DNA of 64,000 nt from Crossaster papposus (lineage: Eukaryota; Echinodermata; Asteroidea; Velatida; Solasteridae): positions 434,001 through 498,000 of the forward strand of contig JBAIAA010000518.1 of assembly GCA_037893245.1 (NCBI GenBank), in the 5' to 3' direction. Shown piece by piece: positions 29,801-42,189 of this stretch. The stretch's first letter is position 1. Each line of letters begins with the position of its first letter. The translations under genes were made by a program, and so were the position numbers. Below the pieces are notes generated by a model. The model saw only the letters and a list, made by a program, of their open reading frames with translations, ran no database searches and had not been told where the DNA came from.

Positions 29801-32800
29801 AAAAGACTATACTTATTTAACAACAACCAAACTTTACAAATACATAGTTTACATGTATTTTAAACCACAGGAATGAAATTAGTTTAAAAAAATAATTTAA
29901 ACAGTAACATGACATTTGTTGTTATTGCCTCAGTAACGAGCGAATCGAGAGACGAAGCAGCTGGACCCGAGCCAGAAAGGCGTCAAGATGCAGGAGAAAA
30001 AGAGAAGAGCAAACAAAACGAAAATAATTCACTGAAAAAGGACGTTTGTGATCAAGAAAAACCTGTTATCTGGTAAAATATGATTAAACGCTGCTATTTA
30101 TAATGCACATTGTGTTTGAATAATTTAACTACAAGTAATAGCCGAAAAGCTAATCAAATTTTGTTTTGTAGATCATGCATAGACTGCCTTAACAAAACCT
30201 TAATAAAACGGTGTATACAGAATGTTTACAACTACAGTTGGTGGTCTTCATTCCTTTATATTACAAGAGCTCTAACATAAACACTCCACTCTGACAGTTT
30301 CAGACACGTGGCCCAGAAGCTGCAAGTCTTCGTCCGATGTCACCTCTCACACAAACCACAAACACTTTGTCTCCAACTGAATCCAGAGACATCTGTCTCG
30401 ACCTTAAAGGAGATAATACACGAGAAACTTGAAGTGCAGCCTCAACAACAGCGACTGTACATCCGGAGGAACTTTCGTAACTTTGAGGTAAAAATGGCTC
30501 CTCATATTTTATGTATAACTATAGGTACCAATTGACATGTCCAATTAAAGGCAATCCCAATTGTGCGTTTTAGTGACAATATATTCTGTTTAAAACCTAC
30601 ATGGGTGTGCTCAAATATGGCTGCTTCTGATGTCGGTGTAATGGTGTTTTAAACACTTAAGTTCAGGAAATTATCCATGGTTAAGTCAATCTCGCTATAC
30701 AAATAAAGACCACAAAACAAATGACCTTATCCTTTTTATTTTGCCAGCTACTCAACTTGCTGACACTTCACGACTGTGGAATTCATCAGGATGAGAACAT
30801 CTCACTCCGTCTGTCTACTGATGGCCTACTGGGCGGTGGACCAAAAGGTGAATGCTAACAAGGAACATCGGATAATATTTCAAGATGGGACTAACCCTGC
30901 AATTTTAGCCTGACAAATTAACTTTGAATCCGCATCCGCCTCTCTAAATTGATTGTGTCAGCGTTATATTTTGTTTGTTAGCATTGTGAATACTAGCAGT
31001 GGTACACACACGTATATTGATACAGAGAGTAGATTAATGTGCGTACCACCTTCTTCTAAATATCTGCACAAACAATTTAATCAGAAGGCATTTGATAACA
31101 TTTTGTGTTTTTTTCTATAACAAAACACTCATGTCTAACATGCATTCATTATTTGCCCCTCAATCTGAAAAGGCAGTACCCATTACATTATGCTGACGGA
31201 AAAGCTGTATTTGTTTTCTTTCTAGACAAACACCCTGTTGATGATCAATTATTTCGGGACTTGGCTTTGAAAACTGAATCATACTGGGAAAACCTGGCCA
31301 AATCTTTGGGAAATGAAGCAGAAATCAAACGGATCCAAACCACCTCCCAGGACAACAAAGAAAGGAGCCTGCAGATGCTAAACTTTTGGTGGAATAAGCA
31401 AACAAATCAAGAGGAAGGATTTCAGAGATTGAGAGATGCATTAAATGCAGTCGGGCACGCTGAACTGGCCTTAACGGTGTCGTCATATGAGCAACAGTGG
31501 AAAGAACAGAAGGAACATGATCGTCGACACCAACCTCAACCATCAGTACAAGTCGCAGGACCTAAAGAACAGAGAGGGCAGAAAGGGGCTACGCCATCTG
31601 ATGAACAAAGACCGAGACGGGTGGATGGTGATCGAGAAAAATCAAATCCAAGTGTACATGTGGAAGCTTCTCAAGAACAGAGACAGCAGAAAGGGACTAC
31701 ATCAACTGAGAACCAGAGATTAGAAGAGAGAGAAGTTAGTTCTCGAGACAAACGTAAGACTATGGTACAATTGGGAGGGGCTAAGAAACGAAGCAAGCAA
31801 AAAGGAACTACCCTATCTGATGACCAGAGACCGAGACAGTTGGTTGGTGATCGAGACAGACCTGCATCGGTACAAGTGGGAGGTACTCAAGCACAGAAAG
31901 GGGCTACGTCATCCAAGGAAAAGAGATCGACAAAGGAGGAAGTTAGTCACCGACATACATCTCACCCAGAGGTTCAAGAAGAAAGAGCTAAAGAACAGAA
32001 AAAGCAGAAAGATGTTACATCACTAGAGTATCAGGCGTCTAGACAGGAGAATGTCGCTCATCAAAACAAACCTCAAACAGAGGTACAAGAGGGAGAGACT
32101 AAAGAACAGAGCGAGCAGAAGGTGATTATAGCATCAGAGGGAAACAGACCAGCGCAAGAAGAAGTTGCCCATCAAGAAAAACGTACAACAGAGGAACGAG
32201 TGGTTAAAGAACGGAGCAAACAAATAGCTGCAACATCATCTGATGGCCAGATACCGGAACAGAAGGAAGTTACTCATGAAGCCATCCGCCAACTATCGGT
32301 ACAAGTTGGAAGGCCTAAAGAAAAGAGCACACAGAAAGGGACTGAGTCATCTGAGAAACGGATACCGAAACCAGAGAACGTCGGGCATCCAGATAATCCT
32401 GAATTACCCATACAAATGGAAGTGACCGAGACACAAAACAGACCAGGTAAATAATAACACAGACTCCACAATTTCGTTCTTTCTTCCGCTTATATTTAAT
32501 TCAAATTATGTAAGAAGGGGAATGTTTGCGAGCTAGTTTAGGGGGTTGACCAATGAGGACTGCACACTCATGCAATAACGTTCTTTCCCAATTTCACCTA
32601 AAACATTTGAAATGCTCGCGAAATTTGGGTGCACTGACTGTTTTGGATCATCAGTGAACAATAAGTTAATCTAATAACCAAACTTGTCGACGAATCGTCG
32701 TCTGTCGTCTTATATTTTATATAAAAATTGTAGTTTTCGCCAACCGTAAATTTGCGACAGTGACAGTACTGTTTCAACACATATTTGTCTCAAAATATAT

Positions 32801-35800
32801 ATATTTAAAACAAATCTTGTTTAACAATAAGGCTAAATCCTTTTTTAATTCATTTTTGAATACAATTGTTGTTTTAAAGACCCATTACCGGGAAAATTAA
32901 TTTCGAAATTTGGTGTCCAATCTCATGAATATTCAGTTCACCGAGAGAGTTAAGCTAAGGTCACAAATCAGAGCAGCGACCGACCGATCAGTAGCCTGCT
33001 CGGTCGCTGCTGGAATTTAGGCATCGCCCAGCGATTTTTGGAGAAGTCGAGCAGGCTGTAGAGCCCCAGCGATGCCTGGGCGGTGACCTGTCGATTTCCC
33101 GTCGGTCGCCGGTCGATTTTAGGTCAAAACTGGGCGAAATCGGAGCTTTTTCGCGCGGTGTCCCGGCAGTGACCGACCGGTGACCCTCCGATTGCCGGGC
33201 GGTCTTCCACCAGCCACCGGCTGATTTTAAAGAAATTGCCCGGCGGCCGGCCGGTAATCGACGGGGCATCGGGGGGTGTCTCGTAGGCGTACTGGCGGCG
33301 GCCCACCAGGCTCTGCCGAAAATTTCTCACGGGCAACCTGGGATGTGACTTCCCCGGACTGGTCATCATCAAAACCGCTTTTGCTTTGTCATTGCCATTG
33401 TCATTGTAATTGTCAGCCATTATCGGCTAGACGTCGCGGTGAATGGAGCTGGCGCTGCTGGACGCCGACCGATTTTGAACTCGCCTCCCAGTGACCGATT
33501 GATCTCCCAGCGGCGACCGGGCGGCGACCGCTCGGCAGCCTCTGACCTAGCGGCTTCGATTTTTGACTTAAATCGCTCAGCGGCGAACGCTCGATTAGGT
33601 CGGGCAGCGACCGCCCAGGCACCGAGCGTATTTTGGGCAGCGAGTGAAAGTGAGCAGGCGCCGCCCAAATTTTAACTCCGCGCTAAAACTTCAGCGGCGA
33701 CCGAGCGATGCCCTAAAAACGAGCGGTGTCTGGGCGGCCGCCGCTCGGTGGCCGGGCAGAATTGGTTAAAAACTCGCCGCTCGGCCGCCTAGCAGGTTAC
33801 TTTTGGGTAATGTAACCATAGCTTTACGCATACATAGAAAATAAAGAAAAGCACTTTTGCGAAGGCTGCGAACTGACTGATACTGACATGAATATTCATC
33901 AATGGTGGACAGCCAGGTTTTGTGATCTGTTTATTGAAATAGACATAACTTGGAAATGGATTATGCAAATTTCGTTAAATTAAAAGTCAAAAAGATCCCC
34001 GTTTAAAATATTATAGAATATTGGAGTGAGCCAAATATTTGTATAATATTGTTCAAATAAGCCATTTGCGTGTTAAATTTAAATAACATCTGGTATACTG
34101 ACTTGCTTTAAATGCTTGGTACGTTTTAACTCTGAATTCTCCAGACTAAAGACACTATTTCTATATCACATGAATCGGGACAAGCTCTTGCATATGCACG
34201 TAGTTACGTAAGAGACGTTCAGCACCAATACGTTGTTTACAATAGGTGAGAATAGCACAAAGACACCAGACCATTTTGTGATATAGCAACAGTGTCTTTA
34301 GTCTGGAGAATTCAAAGTTAAAACGTACCAAGGATTTGAAGCAATTCAGTGTACCAGATGTTACTTAAATTTAACACACAAATGGCTTATTCGGTCACTT
34401 TCTGTATTTTTTTGTTTTCGCGCATTTCCATTTTTTTTTTTTTTTTTACCACAGCGTTTGGGGCGATTTTCTTTATTCTTGGCCAGGAACGACAAAAGTA
34501 TAAGGAAACCGTGCTCGAAAGCCTGCCGACCCTAACTTGAAAAAGTGACACACAAAATAAAATTAATTGTATTTAAAAATAAATGTATAAATAAATATAT
34601 GATGAATTTAGCAGGAAGAAATCATAAATATAATTATTTACATATTCATATTAACAGAAATGGTATTACGGAGCAATCATTTATAAACAGGACATTAAAC
34701 AAGGAATACTCTCCCACAATTACATGTAATGTCTAAGTCCTTTACTTTTTATCCCAAAAGGCAGCAAACACACTGACGAACTGAACGAGTTTGTATCTTC
34801 CGAGGAGCAGAGACAAAAGCAGCAAGGAGCAGAGGGAACGGATCCAAACATTCAAACGAAGGAGACGATGCAATCATCAGAAGGTCCTGGATTAAAGACA
34901 GTGGTCAGAAATGTGGCATCACAAGACCAACATCTAATGCCGGGTCCGAGCTCAGTTCAAGACATCGTACCTGGTGGACTCCAACTGGAAACATCGCCCC
35001 TGTCACCTGCTGTACCTGCGCAACCCGTTTCAGTGGGTTCCGTGAGTACAAGTGGCGATTACTGTCCTGTCTTAGTTGGCACGTTTAACCAACCAACTTT
35101 CATCGTAAACTTTCAAAGTTTGAAAGTGACAGAAAATAGTTCAGGTAAGACATGTTCCATAACTCTCCAACTTTATATAATTCGTTTTTTTGTGACGGTT
35201 AGCATCACACACACTAAAAACTGCTGCACCAGATTGATACTGAATCTGAATCTATATTTGCTCTACACTTTCAGGGTAAAAAATGACACTTTTCTCGGAT
35301 AAGTGTAGAAATTTCTTTAGAACTGTTGTCCAACTTAGTTTTACCTTTCAAAGCTTGAATCTGACATAAAGCAGTCCAGGTATACACATATTCCAATAAC
35401 CACTCTGTCTCCCACCTGCATCCTGTACTCTCGTATTTTATTGTCTCGCCTTTATAGGATTCCCCAGTTATTTCAACCGAACAACCATAGGCTCAATTCA
35501 AAAATTTCAAATTCCAAAAGTTACCATGAAATCAGTTACATAGTTGCAATCACGGCAGCTGCCCTGACACTGTTCCCGACGTCTATAAATTACTCCGTTT
35601 CGTATGAAGTAGGATCAAGAAAACATAAACCCTTTGTCAGCATGTACAGTGTATATGAGCACAAGGCAGGTTTTGTTGAATATATTTGTCATAAAACACC
35701 AGTCCCAAATCCATAAAAAAAAAAAATTACAACAACCCAAAGCAATTGTTATAATTATCAACAGACAGACAATGATATTTGGGTTTTTAAAGTTTTTTTA

Positions 35801-38800
35801 AGTTTAAGTTTTTTAAAGTTTTTTTAAGAAGAACCAAAACAGCAAACTGTCAAACAACAAAACAACTGAGAATGAACGTAAAGCGATAACATAAAATTAA
35901 GAATAGAAAATAAACAACAAAACGAATACAATTTTAGAAAGGATTTATTTACAATGAGCTTGATATTGTACAATTTACGTTCTTTCCGAAAGCGTCAAGT
36001 GATTTGGCGCAAAATGTATAGATGAACCATAAACTTGTAATTGTCCATTCATGCAGTTACCAGTTTTATGACGCCATGCTAAGTTGTTTAGCGGCTTCGT
36101 GACTTATCGTTATTGGCGTTTTAAGAGCCACATTCGTTACCTTACACTGCACGTTCATAATAACATAATAGCAGAAAACATCTTCCAGTATTCATTTTAT
36201 TTCAGTAACTGTTGTAACATCCCTTTTTTTCAGGGCTTCCACACTTGCCGATAACAACAGACATCACGAGGCAGGATAGCGAGGACAGCCCCATGGCTAA
36301 TATTCACTTGATTGCCATGAATGACTTATATAACAAAGGAGGAGCGCAACATTTGATTGATCAGGTGTCCGCTTTCCTACGAACAAAATATGACGTGCAG
36401 CTTGTACAAGTAAACTCTGGATCTGTGATATTTGTTGTTCGTATCACGAGTCGGGAGAGTCTGAACAAACTCTGGAGTATGTACACCACTGGAAACCTCG
36501 CCAAGGAACTGACGGAGATTCTCATCACGGATGAACTAACAACAGAAGATAAGAGTGACTTGGCTATTCAGGCGACTATACTGGAAAGCGACTACGAACA
36601 GGCTTGCAGATTCTTTGACAAATTGGAAAAAGACCAACAAAAAGGTAGATAATATATAAATTTTATAACACTAAACATTTTTAGTCCTTTCCAAGTTTTG
36701 CCAAACATTAACGTTACCCTTGTTGGTTAAAGGAAAACTTCACCCATAGTTTATAATTGCATAATGTTAAAGAGTGTCAATTGCCATTGTGACTTGATTT
36801 TTATTTTATTTGTATCGGTTTCGGTAAACATATAAAACGGAGATTTTCTCGCACTGCGCTTACCGTCACGCGAGCCGCCATTTTGTTCTGGTTTATCGGT
36901 ACATCCGAGATATTGTGACGTAGTGTCTGCACCATCAGTACGCGAAGCCCGATCGATAGCGGCCCTGCATGCGCACGGAATGCAATTGTACCCTTTTTGT
37001 GTACGGCATAGTGTATACATAATGTGGAGGACCCGATGCCATAATTACTAGCTCACAGATTTTCTAACGATAGTTTGTGGCGCGTCAAGTCGATATTCTG
37101 CACAGAAATGCAAAACATGTACTCGCAATAGTCGGGCGCCGTACAACATACGTCTGCATAATGTAGTTGGCCGCGTCAAGGTGGGATACCAGTGCGAACA
37201 ACAGGCAATAAAGCGATGTGCATTGAGGTGCAGACACAACGTCATAATGTCTCGGGCGAAGCGGGAAATTTGAACAATATGGCCGCGCCCTTGTACTCCT
37301 GAATGGCAAAAAAATCGTGAATATAATAGGCGCGTGTGTCGTTCTCGATAACAAATCAAAACAAATTCTCTGCGGAGTCAGTATGTTACCATATATTCTT
37401 TTAGACTATGTAAAATCTGAATGAGCCTGGAATTTTATCTTTAAATACTTTATTTACAGGTGAAGAGAACATGGGAGGCATGGACAAAGTACAACACACA
37501 CAACCTGCAGGAAGCAGCACAACAAGGACTGTCGGCAGCTCTCACCCGGCTGAGAACGCTGCTGATAGATGTAAAGAAAAACTGAAGACATTGTATATGA
37601 CCACAGGTAGATATTCACAAATGGTTAAATGGGTAGACGGTGACACAAAGAAGGTTCTAATGCCAAAGATAACTTTAGATAAAGCCGGCGATAAGAAAGA
37701 CAATAGGGTAATAAAGTATCATGATATTTTCCACGTAAAAACACGAGAGGGCGATCCGATTAATCTGGCCGTTTTAGCTGGACCAGATGACGAGCAAAAG
37801 TCCATTCTTTTGGAAAGCATCGCATATGATTGGGCAACTGGCTCCAATCCCACACTCAGTAACTTCCAACTTGTTACTGTCCCGCAAATAGAAGTCATTG
37901 AACAAGAGTCTGACCTTATTGACTCGATCTATGCTCAACTGTTGGGTCAAGACACAGATATTGACAGAGGTGACTTGGAGTCATTTATTGACACCAACCC
38001 TCAAAAAGTGCTTGTCCTATGGGATGGATTTGATAAGTCAATCAGCAACCTTGATGAGAACAAAGTTAACTTGGTTCTCAAATTCCTCAATCGGATGGCA
38101 ACGAAGGGAATACGGGTACTTGTAACCACTCGTCACTCTCACAAATTCCTGAGCAGCAAAATGATCCAGGAACCTGTAACTATTGTGACAGCTTCAGAGG
38201 TCACTGAGGTCGAGATTGCAGCGCACTTGAAAGAAATTAACTCGGAGGAACCTGGTCTGGCTGAGAATCTCATTGACAGAATCAAATGCTCAGAGGTTCT
38301 CTCCGACTGGGCCAAGAGCTTACAGCTGATTCCCTTATTGTGTTCATTGTCGAAACAATCGCCACTATCTGACACACAATCACGCCTATACAGTCAGGTA
38401 ATGAAATACAAGTTTACACAACATACAGATATGTCGCAAGGAGAAATATCCGACGTACTTATTGTCCTTGGTAAGTCTGCATTAAAGGGTCTGGTTTCCT
38501 CTCAGCAAAGGTTGGCATTTTGGGAAGAAGAGTTTGGGGAAGGGGCTCTCGAGAAGGCCTTAGATGCAGGTCTCCTTATTCGTCGACGAGTGCCTATTGG
38601 TCTAAAATCGGTCAGCGACTGCATACAATTTAGTCACAAATCAACACAAGCATACTGTGCTGCTAAATACTGCCAGAGTTTATCAGACAAAGAGTTTCAG
38701 AAGGTTCTTGATCAGATTGACAACCCGTGTGATTTTCTGTATTTGTTGCGCTTCTGCTGCGGCGACAATGAGCAATGCTGCAAACATATATTGCGTATGC

Positions 38801-40563
38801 TGCACAAGAAGTCTACCAAAAGTAAGGAAGAGAAGGAATTGGCGTTACATTGCTACTTTGAAAGTCAGGCCACACGTGTGATATCAGAAGATGTTGTCAA
38901 GTCATTCTTAAGTTGGTGGATGTCGATAGAATACACAAGCCAGGACTCGTTGAAGTCGCTCATGTGGTTGCTGCAGCACGTTGCCGAGCAGACAGAGCTC
39001 TCGGGATACATCGATGGAATACAGAGGGTTACCTTCAAGAGATGTGATCTGTCAAGATTGAGTGGGGTCGTAGCTTCGCGTTTGGTCACAATGAAAAACC
39101 TGTCTTCAGTGAACTTGGATCAATGCAAACTAACAGGTAATCAACTTGATCACATTTTATCACCACTTCAGACGGCGGGTAACTTAGATACACTGCGTCT
39201 TACTGATATCGACTTAGGCGGCACTGCAAACGTTTGGGCTGCCCAATTGCGATGTTTAAAAAACATGAAGTCGCTAGTATTTAGTAATTGTAACTTACAA
39301 ACGGAAGATATGGTAAGTATTACATCCTCTGGAAGTGAGATGACCAACTTAAGAAGCCTTGGTATTTTTGTAAACAAGGAGTTGGGTGGTAAGGCAGGAA
39401 CGTGGGCGGCTAGCTTGCAGACGATGATTCACCTGAAATCACTCGATTTATCTGCATGTGACATAAATGAACAAGATATACCACACATTGCATCATCAGT
39501 TGGAGCGATGCCAAACTTGGCCAATCTTAAACTTTCACGTAATAGAACATTGGGTGGTAATGCACAAACGTGGGGGGCTAGTTTGCAGTCGATGATTCAC
39601 ATAAGGCAGCTTGATATGAGTGACTGTGGCTTTCACAGTCGTGATGTAAAATACATCGCTAGATCAGTGAGTCGCATGGAGAATCTGGTGGATTGTGATT
39701 TTACTAGTCACTCGGTGCGGTTCCGTGTAATGACATGGCGTGAAGGCATCAAACTGAGAATTGAGAGGGTCTCACCTACCAGCGATAGTATGATGGGTAT
39801 TTTACATTCATTCAGTAGGCCTAATCGGAGAGATTTATTTAGTTCCATCCTTACCAGCGATAATATGGTGGATATTTTACAGTCATTCAGTAATCGGAGA
39901 GATTTATTTAGTTTGATCATTGATAACATTGATGGCCTAAGTGGTTCCACAGATTCGTGGGCCCCACCCTTACAAAACCTAACGCACTTGGAGGAGATCG
40001 AAATAACAAGATGCGCATTGCAGAGCACTGACATGAAACACATTGCTGCAGCAGTAAGTCAAATGCCAAACATGAAATCTCTCTCCCTCGAGGATAATCG
40101 TTCTTTGAGTGGCTCTGCAAAATCATGGGCTCCCGGTCTGAAACAGATGAAGCATGTAAGAAGGCTGGAATTGGGCGGATGTGCACTGACAGCGGAAGAT
40201 GAGAAACACATATCTGATGTTGGTTTCATGCCTGATCGGTATTCTTCACAGCATATGATGAACATGCATACAAGGAGACACATGGATCCGAGTGAGAGTG
40301 AGAGTGACAGTGTCTGTGAGAGTTTTAAATACAAGTCACATAAAACGATCACTGGGCCAATTCATAAATCACGGATAGGTCATGTCAATGTCGAGCCATT
40401 CATACGGTCATTGCGAGAAATAGAGTCACTAACACATCTATCAAAGACCCTTGAGAGTGAGAGTTTGAAATACGAGTCACATGAATCGACCACTGGACCA
40501 AGTCATAAATCACCTGGATCGAGTCGGGCCAAAGACACCAGTAAGGTCGAGAGCCATGAGTAA
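26619..40563 (+). CDS. NLR-B: paralog with long coding-repeat linker and truncated tail (11 exons)
   Basis: Exons: 26619-26851, 28700-28883, 29175-29277, 29480-29740, 29934-30072, 30298-30487, 30748-30847, 31226-32446, 34761-35144, 36234-36644, 37460-40563. The joined length is 6330 nt, 2109 residues, with the same exon phases as NLR-A. The domain order matches NLR-A, but exon 8 carries about eight 36-aa linker repeats, exon 9 encodes a RHIM-like motif, only two of the 56-aa LRR units remain, and the frame ends about 50 residues before the CaaX box of its paralogs. The region upstream of the ATG is unlike that of A and C, so regulation probably differs. The family role is innate immune receptor; no ligand can be read from sequence. 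Confidence 0.8.
26935..28625. other. About 1.7-kb insertion in NLR-B intron 1
   Basis: Intron 1 is 181 bp in A and 190 bp in C, but 1848 bp here. The extra DNA starts after catattaatgtggc and ends before aaaattaactctcc. It has a poly-C run at about 28149-28166 and no clear terminal repeats or coding frame. Family unknown. Confidence 0.55.
28700..28883 (+). CDS. NLR-B exon 2: ubiquitin-like domain 1, first part
   Basis: Same length (184 nt) and phase as in NLR-A. Encodes LQVFVRTLPLHTPKKL and FLKEEIDKKIGVEARYQQ. The intron before it is about 1.85 kb against 181 bp in A because of an insertion. Confidence 0.8.
29175..29277 (+). CDS. NLR-B exon 3: ubiquitin-like domain 1, second part
   Basis: 103 nt, phase 0-1, encoding LCDLLTLEENGVSKDE and the last strand SLRLSSDD. 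Confidence 0.8.
29480..29740 (+). CDS. NLR-B exon 4: Death domain 1
   Basis: 261 nt, phase 1-1, very close to A and C. Helix motif SSWRELAKHLGY and the paired Trp helix TWWEKT are present. It marks the uninterrupted form of the preceding intron, which in A carries a foldback element. Confidence 0.88.
29934..30072 (+). CDS. NLR-B exon 5: charged linker
   Basis: 139 nt, phase 1-2, encoding VTSESRDEAAGPEPERRQD and a Lys/Glu-rich run. No domain. Confidence 0.7.
30298..30487 (+). CDS. NLR-B exon 6: ubiquitin-like domain 2, first part
   Basis: 190 nt, phase 2-0, encoding FRHVAQKLQVFVRC and STLKEIIHEKLEVQPQQQR. Confidence 0.82.
30748..30847 (+). CDS. NLR-B exon 7: ubiquitin-like domain 2, second part
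   Basis: 100 nt, phase 0-1, encoding LLNLLTLHDCGIHQDE and SLRLSTDGLLGGGPK. GGG is followed by Pro-Lys. Confidence 0.8.
31226..32446 (+). CDS. NLR-B exon 8: Death domain 2 and about eight 36-aa linker repeats
   Basis: 1221 nt, phase 1-1. Death motifs ESYWENLAKSLGN, NFWWNKQT, LRDALNAVGHAELA are followed from about 31530 by tandem, diverged units of 34-38 residues with the core VQVGG-x-KEQ-x-x-QKGTTSS-x-x-QRP and then a charged HRDK-like end. NLR-A has one unit and NLR-C none, so the array expanded here in frame. Units look disordered and hydrophilic. Confidence 0.82.
32980..33805. mobile_element. GC-rich degenerate-repeat element in NLR-B intron 8
   Basis: A strongly GC-rich block in an AT-rich intron, made of short diverged units such as GGCGACCG and CGGTCGC, framed by GTAGCCTGCT and AGCAGGTTAC. 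Frames within it are composition artefacts. Its build resembles the CACTA-like repeats at 2501-3063. Confidence 0.5.
34055..34395. mobile_element. Palindromic MITE in NLR-B intron 8
   Basis: Arms about 34055-34171 and 34276-34395 are reverse complements (taagccatttg... and caaatggctta), both holding the CTGGAGAATTC block. Loop about 100 bp. Confidence 0.7.
34761..35144 (+). CDS. NLR-B exon 9: linker ending in a RHIM-like motif
   Basis: 384 nt, phase 1-1. Starts with a fragment of the 64-aa unit seen in C (SSEEQRQKQQGAEGTD...), then a Pro/Ser/Gln-rich stretch, then VLVGTFNQPTF (35069-35101). This fits the RHIM core pattern V-x-V-G-x-x-N-x-x-x-aromatic/aliphatic. Acceptor atcccaaaag|GC is fixed by frame. 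Confidence 0.72.
36234..36644 (+). CDS. NLR-B exon 10: TRADD-N-like domain
   Basis: 411 nt, phase 1-1. Encodes GSVIFVVRITSRESLNKLW, MYTTGNLAKELTEI, LAIQATILES and YEQACRFFDKL. Acceptor ttttttttcag|GG. Confidence 0.62.
36733..37443. mobile_element. 0.7-kb insertion in NLR-B intron 10
   Basis: Intron 10 is about 100 bp in A and C but 815 bp here. The insertion is bounded by TTAA on both sides at the site ggttaaatacttt of the paralogs, which suggests a TTAA-targeting element. Terminal repeats are weak. Confidence 0.5.
37460..40563 (+). CDS. NLR-B exon 11: NACHT, LRRs, shortened tail
   Basis: P-loop position GPDDEQKS (37780-37803); Walker B WDGFDKS. Two 56-aa LRR units start at 39382 and 39550, against four in A and C. 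The block around ILQSFS-x-x-x-RRDLFS is present twice, as in A. The stop at 40561-40563 replaces a Ser codon of the paralogs; a second in-frame stop follows at 40570, and the paralogous CHIM codons still exist in frame at 40699-40710 but are untranslated. Confidence 0.88.
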
Positions 40564-40763
40564 TCTAGTTGAAGACAGAGATTAACAAAATCCGAAGTCA
40601 CGGCCGAGTCACTTGAATCGACTCCTGAGCCAATTCATAAGTCACCTGGTTCAAGTCACCCCCAAGTCACGAGTGAGGTCACAAGACGAGGCACAAAGTG
40701 TCACATTATGTGATCTGTCAGTTGTTATTGTAGACGAGTTTTTACAAGTTGTTTCTTTAAATT

Positions 40764-40769
40764 AATAAA
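40764..40769 (+). terminator. Polyadenylation signal of NLR-B
   Basis: AATAAA about 200 bp after the early stop of NLR-B, in the same conserved context as A and C, with a GT-rich block after it. Confidence 0.8.
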
Positions 40770-41569
40770 GTTTCATTTAAAGACCAGTGTGTGTATATTG
40801 GTATTTCCCTCATCTTGACTGGTTAATAGTTTAGGCCTAGTGAATATTCAATATATATGTATATATATATATATAGTTACTACATGTATTATTATTTTAC
40901 TCAGTTAAGAGAGCGTAACGGCGGGTGGTTGATTGTACGTGCGTTTACACTGAAACGTGCCTATTGTTGGTTAATACAAACTGTCACAGTACCCATCGAT
41001 GCCCACAGTGTTTTGTTTTATCATGAAAATTAATGACAATAGGTTTGTCGATTCAATATTCAACTTTGGCATTTTGTAACCTTTCATAACAATTGTTGAT
41101 TATACAATTCAAACTAATCAAACTAAAAATACACTTCATTGTGTTAAATATAGTGATTTCATATTGTGTACAGTGAACAAAAGTTTTTTAATTTTATTTA
41201 AGCTGTTAAGGTTGTATACATGTGGGGATTTAAAGGACTTCCTTTGATGCTAATTACCATAAAATATGTATGTGAATATATTTCAATATTGGCCCTGCTA
41301 CTTATATTTTATTGGTTACGATGTTATATTAATCGTAAAGTACATGATCACTATAGGAAATCGATAACAAGTTAAAATTCATACTAGATGTTAGAATTCT
41401 GTATTTAATAGTTTATTTTCATAAGCTAGATCGATTGCAAATTCTATATATCCGTATACACAAGTTATTTGGAGGAAGTTGTACGGGGAGAGGTGAAAAC
41501 AAGGTAAACCATGTGACTTAAAGTCAGGTGGTGGGCGTTTGGGAACGTGTTCTTTGAAGTTAAAGATAG

Positions 41570-41880
41570 GATACACCATCGGTGATTGCTTGAATTATAT
41601 CATGAATGTGTGGATGTTGGGGGTTGTATTTTATAGTAATTATCGTTTAACTTACCTGTCCGAAGATTTACAATCATGGATGCCGAGGAAAGCAAAACAA
41701 AAGGCTTTCGTTTTCAACCGGTGTCAGGTAGTGGTTCTCATGTTTTGGTGTTTTTTTCGCGCCGGCGATCGTTTTTATATAAAATTAAAACTCAGTTTTT
41801 CGTAATAATTACAGGATATTTAGCGCAATCCGTTTGCTGGATGCCTACAATTATTATTTACTTTCAAATAAGTAAGTGAC
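41570..41880. repeat. Dispersed repeat copy
   Basis: Shares ataggatacaccatcgg, ttaacttacctgtccgaag and tagcgcaatc with 2205-3140, 6560-6710 and 61005-61325. Confidence 0.5.
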
Positions 41881-42189
41881 AAGTTGCCCTAGCCCTAGCC
41901 CTAGCCCTACAAAATAGGCTGTAATAGTTATTTTGCCGCAACTGTCTTTATAATCCTGTCGCTATTACAAAAGACAGCTAATAACAGCCCTATTTGTAGG
42001 GCTAAGGATTACCAACCAGTACGGCTAAACATTTTTCGGGGTCACTCATCCTAGTCTTCCACCTTGTTATCCTCCGAAGGGTCGTCAAAGGTTCTCGTGG
42101 GCCTCGGGAGAATCACTGGCGGTCGATTTCAGCATCAAAACTGCCCCCGAAAACAGCCGCGTTTGTCAATGTCAGTCAGTTTCCCTGTA

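Noticed and set aside
32988-33675. Several open frames on both strands in the GC-rich block
   Set aside because: Overlapping frames on both strands with Arg/Pro/Ser bias are an effect of GC-rich short repeats in an intron.
41888-41909. CCCTAG repeats as telomere-like sequence
   Set aside because: Only about three and a half units, and the unit is not the animal telomere repeat TTAGGG.
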